Shown here piece after piece: positions 30,963-43,400 of a stretch of 64,000 bases of DNA. Numbering within the stretch: the first letter of the stretch is position 1; each line of letters starts with the position of its first letter. Source of the stretch: Plazaster borealis (Eukaryota; Echinodermata; Asteroidea; Forcipulatida; Labidiasteridae); assembly GCA_021014325.1 (NCBI GenBank), contig CM037472.1, forward strand, positions 1,240,001-1,304,000. The letters are read 5' to 3'. Made by a program: the position numbers and the translations under genes. Under the pieces are notes generated by a model that saw only the letters and a list, made by a program, of their open reading frames with translations, was not told the DNA's origin and made no database searches.

Positions 30963-33355
30963 AAAAATAAAAAGGGGGACATCATTCTCATGGTCTGCTG
31001 CCCTCTAGCCCCTGAAAACAAGAGGACGGATTATTATTTATTTTTCAGGAGAAAAATTATGTAATTATATCCTTTATTACACAATTTCTCGCACTTTGTG
31101 AAACTGTTCCCCGATTAGCGTGATAAGTAATCGTGTGTTTCGATAGCTTCCATTCTTTGAAGAAAACAAAGAAGGAAAAAGTAGGCCAACCAAACCAAAC
31201 AAATCAAACCATGGGTAGGCTGTAGTAAACTTTTATGACAAACCATTACCGATTGCAACTCTGTCTGTGGTGTGGGCCTGTTTTGTTTTTATTCTCACTT
31301 CAGACCCGGTCAGTTCGAATCCCGCCACAGACCCCTACCCTAAATTACCATCACATTAAATGAAAGATTCGGTCTTAAATACAGAAAAGATTCTCTACAT
31401 TTAGTTTTTAGGACGTCCTTCAAGCATCTGCATTTCATAGCTTCTCTTCACAGTTGGGCCTTCGAAACAGCAACAAGTCACCGACTATTTCTTATCTCAA
31501 TACTCAGTGTTGTCCTTTCTATTCAATAATTATGTTTAATTATTCAAGCGACCCAGCCCCGAAACCATTTCTTACACGAGAAGCTATAAACAAAAGTGAA
31601 AGAAATAAACTGACAAACTAAGAAAGTAAATGATTCGTACAAATAGACTTAAGTGACATTATTAACACAAGAGAACTCTTAGCAAATTCTTTGTTATTCT
31701 GAAAGACAATAAGCTAAGTAGCCAAAGAAACTTTCAGTTGAACGCCTTTATCTGTCTGTCCGTTCACAATAAGAAACCAATGTAAAGCATTCCCAGTGGT
31801 AGAAAATAACTCGATGTCCGCCGGCCCCCTGTCAGATCTCATTGTTTTGCCATTTTTGCTTCAAGGCATTTTCCTCTTTTAGATGTAAGATAAACAAAGC
31901 TTTGAAATACTGGTTATGTAATGGGATAAGGAAGATCAATGATGCAGTGGTCGTTGTCTTCTCCTTCAGAACAGTTCAAGACTCTTGGATGCAAGGGTCA
32001 AGATAAACAGTGATCAAGTAGGCCTATTAAGGTTAGTACATGCTCTGTATGACCACCTTTCAAAAGAAATGTCCCTTTTCCCACCAATTTGTTCATGTTC
32101 TTCAAGACGTTTTACTTCATTTCTATTGAATCAAAGAAGTAAAAGGAGAAGCTCCAGTAAGAAATCTCAAGGTTGAAACCTCAGACGGTGTTGGAAAAAG
32201 CGACACCCTTTGTTTGTTGCGCCGCCTACGTCTTTCATTCATTTCAAATCAATAGGGATTTTTTTCATAGAGAGGACTCAATGCATCTAAGGCAGAATCT
32301 ACAGCAATCTTTGGCCCTCTCGCTGCCTCTTTGTCTTGTAGGTCTTTTTTGTTTTAGGGCTCATTCATTTATTTATTTTGCGTATAGGATAATGGTTTTC
32401 CACAATAAAACGTGTACATTTTGTATAATAAAAACACTATTTTATTCACTGGTGGAGTAGAAAAGCTCTGGATAAAAACAAATTTAAAAACTTTGTTTCT
32501 TCTTTACCAAATGAATAGGCCTACATCTAAAGTATTCTCATCATTAAAAAAAAACCCTACTAGCACCATCAGAAAGACATTGGTCAAAATTGAAAAAGTT
32601 AACACAAACGTGGGACTGTAGAACATAAAAAGTGGACTTCCGTCTCTGATCCCCAAAGTATAGGGGTTAGCTGATCACAAAGTAGGGGTTAACTCCTATG
32701 TAATGCCCCTGCCCTTTCATCAGTAAAACCTAAGTGAACTGGTTTCTTAATGTCACTCGATGATACAATACAAAGATCGCCAATTATAGCTCAGTACTGG
32801 CGATCTTCTTCTTCTTCTTCTTCTTTTTTTTTTCGGGGGGAGGGGGGTACTGACGATACATTGTGAACCATGTTACCAAGTGACGTGTCTCAACACGGAG
32901 GTAGAATCTAAACAATTTCCCATTGTGTAAATTCGGACTTACGATGTCTCTTCTACTTTTGCCAAATAAGTTCATTGTTTTCATACAGGCTGATAGTAGG
33001 TTTTCTGTACATTTTAAAAACCGTTAAGCTTCAGATCTCTGCGATGAATGTGATGTTTTGCCCATAGTACCCGGGCTCGGTCAAAGCAAAACCTTTAATT
33101 GCCCCGCAAATTAAATCAGCCGCTGAAAGCCGTTGTCATGATGTAAACATGACCGGAGTTACTGCAATTACAACATTAAGATTGTAAACGCATTAGTGAT
33201 TTTGTTTCGACACAATTGCTAAGGCTAGCTTCAGCTCAAATGAAAAGATGGAGACCACAATTGGACCACGTTCTCAGCCGGATTATGAGCTCTATCTCTG
33301 CCCATAAGCGGGTTTTGATTATTATTAACTCTGTGGGATGAGCGGCATTGTTACT
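30963..33355. other. intergenic, no gene seen
   Basis: AT-rich. Contains a tRNA-like scrap at 31300-31330 (CAGTTCGAATCCCGCC), a CTT microsatellite with a T/G-run at 32808-32848, and a perfect 10-bp inverted repeat at 32773-32807 (AAGATCGCCA). No supportable ORF. Confidence 0.7.
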
Positions 33356-33450
33356 CTATGGTTAGGTGAACCATGGAGGAAGAATTCCTCCATTGGTGAA
33401 CCATGGTGAACCAGGGAGGAAGGAATAGACTTCATCCATGGGTGAACCAC
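33356..33450. mobile_element. M8 hairpin cluster
   Basis: AACCATGGAGGAAGAATTCC followed by CTCCATTGGTGAACC, then repeats of GGTGAACCA and a second GGGAGGAAGG arm. Confidence 0.65.
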
Positions 33451-33629
33451 GTAGGAAACCAAGGGAAATGGTCAAGTTCCAGCTAGGAAACGGTTACACA
33501 TTTACAAAAGCTGTTTAGTATAGATTTGAAAAATACTCCCCGATCTACTCTCGTGAAGGGGAAAACTACAAACGGTCGTGTGTCCGGACCAATGAACCTA
33601 CCTATAAAAGCCCGGGAGAAGGTCGGGCT

Positions 33630-33970
33630 GTATACGACCTCTGTTCCGGGCACAAAAGTACAACTTGTTTGCCCCAGCAGAAGGTCACAAACAATAAAAT
33701 GGATCTTCTGATAAAACAGTAGGGCATGACTGTTGTATATTGATGCTAGAATTACTCACAAGGCACCCCCACACACACACACTATAATGTGGAATTAAGT
33801 ATCCTGCAATCATAATGCCTGCAATGACTTACACACAAAATAGAAGAATAACGACCAAACTTTCAGTTTCACACACACCCAGTGTTCTTGAAACACAATT
33901 TTGGACACTGTACAAATTGCTTACGACCTTTGCTGCCACACTTTCATTACGTCCTTCGTCTCAATACGTA
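33630..33970 (+). repeat. dispersed repeat, copy 2 of 7995-8295
   Basis: Has GGGCACAAAAGTACAACTTG, ATAAAATGGATCTTCTGATA, CCTGCAATGACTTACA and TTCTTGAAACACAATTTTGG in the same order as the other copy. Confidence 0.6.
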
Positions 33971-36460
33971 AACTGTTTAAATATTAAAAACTTCGAATGA
34001 GTATAAGGAAACTAAAACTTAACAGGCCAACCTTGATTACAACGGGCGATTTTTGTTAAAATCCAAACAGAATAATAAAACAAAGACGTCGAGGGAAATA
34101 ATTAATCTAGAAAATGAATACCTGTGGTTTTGACGCCACATTGTGTTTATTTCACAGAAACTTGTTTTTCGTTTTCGATATATCCTGCCAAATACACACC
34201 TAAGAAACCCGGACCACCCTCTTAGTTTAATCCTTTAAAATTCTGTATACTTTGAAGTTTGCCAAGACGAGCAAGTTTTGACAAGACGGGGTAAAGTGGT
34301 GCGCACAATAGAGGCTTAGATCTCACCTTGAGATAATCTCTTTATTCTCCAGATCTTCCCTGGTAGGATGCGATTAAGCACCCATCGATCCCTGGACATA
34401 ATCGTCGTGGTAATCTTATCATCGAAAGCTTCCTATTTAGGGCCTCTTTTTAGCTTCCGTGTGAAAGCGGAAATCACCTAATCTGCTCCCATTACTGGAC
34501 CGTTTGGAATAATTCAAACAGCTATGTTATGCACTGCCAAAACAACTTTTTGTTGGCAGACTTGTGCTGCATTTGAGAAACTCGGAGACATTTCCTATAG
34601 ATTGTTTAGTTTTGGGTTATTTTATAGAGAACATCATGTATATCATAATCATGTTTTCATCATCTGCTCTAATGCACTCCATTTTGTATATCATTTTGAT
34701 TCGAGTGCTTTTTCGATGCTTTAGTAAAAAACAAAAAAATGTATCTGCTTTGAAAACAATCACATACAGGGTGGTGGTAGATTTTGCCCATTTATTATTT
34801 TATTTATTTATTTTTGTAAAATTATAAGTGATGCAATGTCCTCTGCCTCTACCAATTTCTAGCATTACTTAAATTGCTCCCAGTGTTGTATGTCAGGAGG
34901 ACCAGCCACTGTATCTGTCCCAGTCTATAGATCGGGACGAACGTTCAGGAGACCCCAACAACGATTCACGATTTTCCCTGTATTCCCTACCGGCCTAACT
35001 ATAGACAATTTAATTTCAAGGCAGGATGGAAGTCAGGGCAAAAGGGCCAATAAATAATTTGGAAGCTTTATACTACACCATGAGAATTTTGCAAGAAGTG
35101 CAAGGCATCAGCCTGCATAATTCATTTTAGTTGATGAACTATACATTATACAGGGTTTGCCTTTAAAGGAACATTACAGAATTGGTTTTTGCTCACAAAA
35201 CAGTGTAAGCACTTTATATAATCCACCATTATACATAAACTGACAAACCTGTAGAAGTTTGAGATCGATCGGCCATCTGGGTCACGAGAAAATAGTGAAA
35301 AACCGATCACACATTTGCATGTGTTACAATACATGAATAAAACGCTCATGAGCGATAAACTCCAATCGGATTATTTATCATCAAATATGGCATTTCAGAC
35401 AGAAATATTTCTAGGGATGTTTTCTACTATCATCATCATTAGACCGTGTAAGTTTTATGTAAATCTGTGATCTTAAAGAAAATTTTAATTACCACTTCTG
35501 TAACGTTCCTTTAACTGTTTCAACGACTAACCAGCAGGACCAGTTGGCTTGTCATTTCACTAGTCTGCCAGCTTTTTCACAAGTCCATATTTCAAGGTTT
35601 CTTTTCAACAATGTAATGTGCCTGTGGGACTTGAACTAATATGTGAACAATCAGTGGTTTACATGTAGCAGTGGCAAGCAATCAACTTACCAGCCATAGT
35701 TGGACAGAATTCTGACTGGTCCTCGGGTGGATTCAACTGGCATTTGGCTAGCGGACCACCACCAAGGGAGAACGCTGGAACTATTATCATTTAGGCCTTA
35801 AACCATACATGTTGTACATTCCAAACAGTCAGGTCATACACAAGATGTTTGAATTTCGAAAAACTTAACAAATCCTAGCTAGATTTTTTGCAATCTACTT
35901 TTTTTTTGGGGGGGGCAAGGGTTCTGAGACCCCTCCCCCTTGGTTACGCCACTTGCTAAACACTAAATGAAATCCGATTAATAGCTAAGCTAATCACATA
36001 CAAATGCAATGGGGAAAGTTTGAAATAAGTGCTTGTTATTTTTAGACGACACTCGGCACACACATATAAAAGTATTCGATTAGTTTCGATCGCTGTTTTT
36101 AGGTGGTGCTCAGTAATCCCAAAACATTGTCTCTGCGATTAAAAGTAGTCTTGCCCTCGAGGCATCAGTGGAGGCGACTTCAGAGGTACATCCGGTAGTT
36201 CTCTTTAATTGCGGATGTTCATTCTGTTGAATAGTAGAGGGGTGGTGACTCATGACCCCCTTAGGTTAGTGAAGGAAATCTTCAGCAAACGAAATCAAGA
36301 TCGATAAATAACGGTTTTGTCAACCACTTGTGACACATTGATGTAATAAGACTGAATTCTGACATGCTTCTCACTTCAACTGTTTCAAAATCTCGCAATA
36401 ATTATGAAACAAATAAGGCGTCCAGCTTCATCACCAAATAAAACAACTTGCTGTCACTGA
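33971..36460. other. intergenic, no gene seen
   Basis: No supportable ORF. Contains the dispersed repeat copy at 35516-35600 and a T/G-run with CAAGGGTTCTGAGAC at 35889-35955, part of a repeat also seen at 55540-55640. Confidence 0.7.
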
Positions 36461-36470
36461 ACACTAGATG

Positions 36471-36486
36471 GCGCTATGTCTCTCCG
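36471..36486 (+). promoter_or_regulatory. CTCF-like motif upstream of RHOU-like gene
   Basis: ACACTAGATGGCGCTA matches the CTCF core except at the first base. It lies about 630 bp upstream of the RHOU-like ATG and points the same way as the motif at 29542. Confidence 0.45.
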
Positions 36487-36628
36487 TTTTCACATTTCCA
36501 CACCCGCTTTACCTGCGTGTCTACCTACAATGAAATGGATCATCCCAACACTTAATGCCGCTTGCATGCAAATACAGCACTAGTTCTCATTAGCATAATG
36601 CAGTGACATAGACGCTGTTAACACGACG

Positions 36629-36656
36629 GTGACGTACACAGTGTGCTATACGTCAC
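36629..36656. promoter_or_regulatory. inverted CRE/ATF-type half-site pair
   Basis: GTGACGTA at 36629-36636 and its exact reverse complement TACGTCAC at 36649-36656, separated by 12 bp, about 450 bp before the RHOU-like ATG. An octamer ATGCAAAT lies nearby at 36566-36573. Confidence 0.45.
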
Positions 36657-37106
36657 TGGTGTGTCAGTGATGTGGATTCCATATCATGCATATTGATGAT
36701 GCACACACTTCCGCACACACTGCTGTTTTTTGAAAATTGTACGCACTTCTTCCGAAGCCTCGCGTGGGTGATGTTGCAAAGCATCTGTTGAGAGCAATCC
36801 ATCTACTTAGAACATTGTACACATTTCAGGAAATACTTTCCTCTTTTACATTCTTGTGGAAATAGTTCAACAGAACAATTCTGGATACTACATTTCAAGC
36901 CGGTTTGAAAGAAAATGGTTTCAAGTTTTATATGGAGAGAAAGTTGTTAAACTTTCAAGGCAGCTGACTGTGTTTGGATAGCATCTCTTCATTGTTTCTA
37001 AAATAGAGGCCATCATCAGGCTGTTTATTCACCAATGTGATAATCTTTGTGGAACTTATTAGTTACAACTCTTCGGTGAAACCGGTTTGATTATCCTGAT
37101 TTGCAA

Positions 37107-37461
37107 ATGGTTCTCGCCGGGTTTACAAAGGAATACCGCGATCTGGAGTCTTACCACCCGTACAGTCCGACCACAACATCCAGTGCAATGCCGCCCCAAG
37201 CGCAATCAGCCACCGACCACCACCACCACCACCCCCACCACCCAGCCGTACCGGTCGGGGTGGTGTCTTCCCGGTCCCGCGCACCGACCACTACATCCAA
37301 TATCTCCAGAACTGAATCTGCTAATGAAGAGGACATTGAAACCACAGTGAAATGTGTGCTAATAGGTGACGGTGCAGTAGGAAAGACTAGTCTAGTCGTG
37401 AGCTACACAACAAATGGATACCCATTGCAATATGTGCCAACAGCATTCGATAATTATTCAG
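37107..37461 (+). CDS. RHOU: RHOU-like exon 1 (residues 1-118 plus one base)
   Basis: ATG at 37107 opens [20 protein letters not shown]; upstream TTG codons in the same frame are not credible starts. The exon holds the N-terminal extension, the His-rich run, the P-loop and switch I. Donor GTTTGT at 37462. Confidence 0.92.
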
Positions 37462-40400
37462 GTTTGTGAGGTTTCTTTAACATTTTGTTTTTAAACAAAT
37501 ATTAAGTTAAGTTTGTTTATTTATTGATATAAAAGTATGTATGATAAACCGTTTGTTTGTTTCAATCTTCCACTAAAGTTTAACTTCACATTAACGTGTT
37601 GCCAAGCTAGATGTAAATTTTGATCATTTCATATTTTGATTTTACTTTTTAAAAATTGTTTGATCTCATACAATTTGAGTTTTAATTCCAATAAAAACAA
37701 ATTTACTTATATTTTATCAGCAGCAGTGGCTTGAATTGTAACTTTGAATTCTTGAAAATGGCATATTTTATTTACAAAACAAAATACCATGATTAACTTA
37801 ATTGTAGGGTTTTGTAGATTATTGAATACTAAATTGAACTATTTTACTCAAGGATGTTTGACAATGGTGGGAACATTTAAACAACTATTATTAGCTTCCT
37901 AGTAATATTAAATCGTATCCTTGTAATTTGTATTTGTACGATCTTCAACCTCTTGATCAGTTAATTTGATGTGAACTAACCATGTCCCTTTCCTATTCTG
38001 GTGTGAATGACCTCTTCAGATCTTCACTGAACTCTTTCATCCTCATTCAAGTCACTTGAGCACACCAAGGACTATCATGTGTGTAGGCAGTAAACCCATG
38101 GTCAATTGTTCACATTGCATAAGCTTAGCATTGTACGCAGCTAATTTAGGGACAGTAAGCACAATAGTTTGAATAGGGAGGCAAGTTGTTTGATGTGGGC
38201 AGTGCTTCTGGTGTTTGAACCCCTAATCTGGGAGGTAGAAATTGTTGTGAAAACTCATCACAGTAGAAAACTCTAGACCAGCAGTGAGTCACTACGTTTA
38301 TGAGGGGAGGGGATCCCATCACAAGCCACCAAGTTTAATCATCGATGTGGTTGGTTTGTCAACAGTTTCTTTTGCTGACCATGTTGACTTTGAGCTTGAG
38401 TCATTTCAAAGATGTTTGAAAGCAGTTACAAAACAGAAATCAAGTAAACCACATCTGCTGGTCATGTTGTGGTTACAATACTAGTTAACTACGACATTAT
38501 TTTGTTGTTAAAATGTCAAAAGTTCCTGAAAAAAGGGTAGGGCTGTGGTAACCACAGCTACCCCTGTTGATGGAAGTGACATTAGACAAACATACAGTAC
38601 CATGGATAAATTTTACATTATTCAAAAAATTTGCAAGACATTGTAGTCTGACCCTCTCTGGGATTTGATTGCACCAGCTTCGTTGAGCAGAAAGTTATGC
38701 AAAGTGCTCGGCGCGGGCACGTCCACTCTAGGGTCTTGGGGGGAAAATGTACACATTGCACTAAGGGATGGTCGTGGATATATAACATGTGTGCATTGTT
38801 ACATTTTTATTATTCCTTACACTTATGTTGATTATTTTTTACAACACTTGTAACTTTTATCAAAATACCATTTCCACTGTGTCTACTACGTCCGTGCTTT
38901 TCATGCCTTGCTCTATTTTGCCAAACTCCCCACCTTCAGAGCACTTTGATAAAAAAAATTGTAATTTATTAGCTGCAAAGTTCGTTTGGCATAATGTCCT
39001 CAAGCTCCAACACCTTTTACCATTAGCTGACTGATTCACTGCTCCAATGTGAATCCTACACCAAGTAGTTTTTACACATAATTGCACCCAAGAGTCACAT
39101 TGGTGGCCTGCAGTCATTTGGTTCAATCCTGTACATGTAAACACATTGCAATAAGAGTAGAGCTGTTCTTGTGGTTGTATTACCACACTATCATTAACCA
39201 AACAAGATGAACCATGGAGGAACAAACCTGTGAGTTGACCCAGGAGTAGAGTGGAAGCTTAAAGTGGCCATCCTTGTTTCTGAGTTGTTAAAAAAAGATG
39301 GTAATCATTGTGTAGAGAAAGATGTATTCCTGATCTCTGTATTCCATCTTCCCATGATAAATTACCTCCAGAACTCAGAAACAAGGGTGGTCATTGAAGG
39401 CTTCCGTACATACAGGATCCCTTTGAATAGCCACAACCTACTTTCCATGATAAATTACCTCCGTAACTCAGAAACAAGGGTGGTCATTTAAGGCTTCCGT
39501 ATACAGGAGCCCTTTGAATAGCCACAACCGAATGTATTGAAGCCATATTGTATAGCACTCACTAGCTGCAGGCACGTACACAGTACACCAATCAAAGATA
39601 TGCCTGCTATTTTAATGCACAGTAATTTCAATCATGAAAATTTGCAGGAATCTTTTTTTCACAGCTGCCTTTGATAAGTGTTTTACCAGATAAATTGCCA
39701 AAGTACATTACACGTACAACACATCATGAGAAATGATTCAAGCATTAAAGTTTACAGTGAAGTGGTGATTAAATACCATAAATTGTAACTCAACAGTAAA
39801 ATTTTGTTTCACACAACACTGCCGATCTTTTCATCTGGTTATTTAAGAGTTGTAAAAACTGCATTTCTGTTTATAACAAAATCATGTACGTTGTAGGGTT
39901 GGTTGTTATGATTACATACAATATGTTTGTTATTGTTTGTGTACCCATTGGGGGGCCCCTCAGATATTGTTGTCAATTGAAATGCAATCGAGCACAGCCT
40001 TGTTATATTGATTAGTCTAGCGATTATTAATGTACTGTAGAAGCCAAACAAGAATAAAATTATGTTTCAGATTGATTGAATTCACAATTTCACCAAATGT
40101 GCATTATGTTGGGAAATCCAATGTGGTTTTTTTTAACGACTACTTTATTTTGAAAGTATCAGGCCTGATACTTCACGGAGGCAAAGAAGGCAATTGCATC
40201 AATGCTCCTGGTTACTGCCTTGGTGCCGCTTAGATGTTCCAATACAATTTGAATTTCCTTCATAGAGGTGCCCTTTTAGGGCTCGAACTTGGGGGAAGAC
40301 AGCAGGACTTGTAGTTCAGAATCTTTACTGGACCAGGATTTTATTTACAAGACTAGAATCAAAATGAGAACACAGTTTATCATCTAAACTGTTTTATTTG

Positions 40401-43400
40401 AACAAACACTGAGAGAAGATTTATCTCTTCTGTTTCATGGGTGATACTCAGCAGGATTGAAAGATATTTGTGAGACTCAAACTCAACTTTTGAACATCAT
40501 ACTTTTGAGACAAAGATGTTGAGTTAAAGAAAAAAAAAATGACCACTGGACTTGTCCTGTCTTGAGTTTACTAGCCCGACACTGAAATCACTGGCCTCGG
40601 GCCGGTGGTCCAGTGTAAAATTCAAGCCCTGCCTTTACAGTAAGTCGGTTGCTGAGCTCCTCATCCATGCATATATTACATCCAGACTCGACATGTGTAA
40701 TGCCCTTTTGTTCAACCTCAGTAAATCGCAGTTAAACAGAATTCAACGAAAACAGAACCAGGCAGCCAGACTAGTCACACTGTCCAGGAAGTACTCGAGC
40801 ATCACACCCATTCTGAAGCAGCTCCATTGGCTCCCCATTGATCAAAGAATCATATACAAGATCAGCCTACTTGTTTTTAAGGCAATACATGGTAAATCAC
40901 CATCCTACATCCATGATCTCATCCAGCCATATGTACCAGTACGTGATCATCTACGTTCAGCTGCTGACAAGTTCCGTCTTGTGGAACACACTGGAAATAA
41001 TTCATGGGGATCCCGTTCTTTCCAGGTAGCTGCAGGGAAGGTGTGGAACGGTCTACCACATTCCATCAGAGCCATCCAGACAATAGACACTTTCAAATCA
41101 ACCCTGAAGACCCATCTTTTTCAAAAACATTTCAGTAACATTCACTAGACATTGGAATTTGTAATTGTTCTTGTTCTTTGCACTGCTGGAGAACAACCAG
41201 GGGGGAATATTTTATTGGAGCAAGCGCCATGAGCACTTTTTTGTGGATACCGGCGCTATAGAAGACGCCATTATTATTATATTATTATTATTAGTAAGTC
41301 AAATTGCCTTGCCTTAGATACAAGAACCAAGTACATTAGGCCTGAGTTGGCTGTTGGATTTTGGATTCAACTGCGAATGCAATGAAGCATCAGTAACACA
41401 GAAACTCTACACCACTGTACAAATATTTGGATATGTTCATTTATTTACAGAAATGAATCTGGTAATACAGTTGTTGTTGACATTTTGTGAATCCAGCCAT
41501 AAATATTATACATTTTATTTATTACTGTTGTACATTTCTTCTTTCATTTCTACAGTTGTGGTGAGAGTAGACAGGAATCCCATCAAAATACAAATATGCG
41601 ATACAGCTGGTCAAGTAAGTAATAACTTCAATATAACTTTCCTCCTTTCTTTAAAAGTCAAGGTTTTTTTTTTATTCAATAAATTCTTCCGGTGGCGCGG
41701 CGACAGGGCTGCCAAGTGTAAACCTTATTGGCCTTGAGAGTCTGTGGACTGCATGCAAGAAAATAGGATGCCAGGCTCCAGACTATGTTGAACTCGGCAC
41801 GCATAATCACATTCAAGTAGAAATCCAATTGACTTTACTTGGATTTATTTTTGTCGTGTTCACCCTTACCCCAGAATGATAGCAAGGGGCATTACAAACC
41901 GATAATACCAGTGATCCGTTTCCTAATCCGACAATTGTAGCGATAATAATACAGATCAAATTGTAATCATTTTGTCTATATCTACGGAATTAGTTGACAA
42001 AAAAAATCTTCTTTGTCTGTGACCTCATAATATGAACTTTGACCTTGTGGTGTTAGAAACTTAGAACGGTATTCCCAACTGATCATTTGCAAATAATTTG
42101 AAAAATGTTACCAAATGCAGCAATTGTTGAATCCATTGATAAAGCAGTTTATCTCAGATAGTAATTTTCCCACGACACAAATCTCCACCACTTAAAACCT
42201 TTAGCCTAATTGAAAGATATGCATCGACAGTGCTGTACGTACATCGCACGTGGGTTGATTTTGATTGAATAGTAATTTGTAAGCACATACATGGGATGGG
42301 GGTGTGGGTTGAACTTTGGACTAACTCATCTACAAATGAGGAGTGGGGAGTCTCTGACATTTGTATACTTTCTGAACTACAGCTTCAACCACAGTGTGTG
42401 TACAAACAAGACTTGGACATTTTAATAATAATAATAATAACAGTTATTATTATTGTTGATAAAGATTTATATTGTGCATAAAGCAGCTTCATCGATGCAC
42501 TGACATACAAAAGCAAGATACAATATTGTAAACTATACATAATAAGAAGTGCACAAAAGGAAGGATGAAAGTCAAACCCAGCAACCAATTTTATTTTGCA
42601 TTTTTTGGAATTAAAATGTCGATCATAAATTGATATGAAAAATGCATTGGTGTACAACATTGTGAATGTTTATAGCTTTGGAAACCTTTCAAAAAGTGCA
42701 TTATTGTAACTATTTGGTAAATAATTAAACTTGATAGTTTCACATAAAATTACTGTAATTTCATATGATATCCAGTGTTCAGAGGCCATGGCCTTTGTTG
42801 CCCTGGTCTTGGCCTTGGTGCCCCTTCAAAAGTATCCCACAATAGGCTTTAAGACTTTGCAATGGAAGTGCACTTTGAAAATGAAAATGGCCTTGCCCTC
42901 TTCAAAGATGAAATTCTAGGCTTGTTATCAGGAAGCAGTAGTTTTTTTTTTGCTCGGATGATTTTATTAATCATGCTGCACAGTGTCAATGTATAATGTA
43001 CACAGCATATGAATGGGGGGGGGGTGCTTTCAGAGCCGTTTGGAACCCCAGTAATAAGAGTGATCACCATGAAATCTGCCTTAGTACAGCCCTTTCACTT
43101 TCGGCTGACTTCAAATAAAACACCCCGAAAAGACACTGCAAATTGCCAGAGGCAAAATGGTAGCCTAGCCTGTCTAGTTGACAATACCCAACGCTGGGCA
43201 TTAACAAGGTCCTACAATGGCAACTGCTTAACACTGCTTGTCACTGTAGAGGATTCCTTGTGAAGTTATTGTTGACCAGTTTTTCAATCAAATGGTCCAG
43301 AGTTTTGGCCAGAGTCGTTTGGGCATCGATCAATAGATGTGAGGTGAAAGCATCGCCTTGATCAGATCATGGTGGATCTCTATATAGGCAGGACAGAGAC

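Noticed and set aside
37087..37350. Alternative frame over RHOU-like exon 1
   Set aside because: It starts at TTG, not ATG, and is a shadow of the correct frame that contains the P-loop.
40640..41148. Functional reverse transcriptase gene
   Set aside because: Only the C-terminal end of a LINE protein is present; palm and catalytic residues are absent. 1345-1733 is likewise a fragment.
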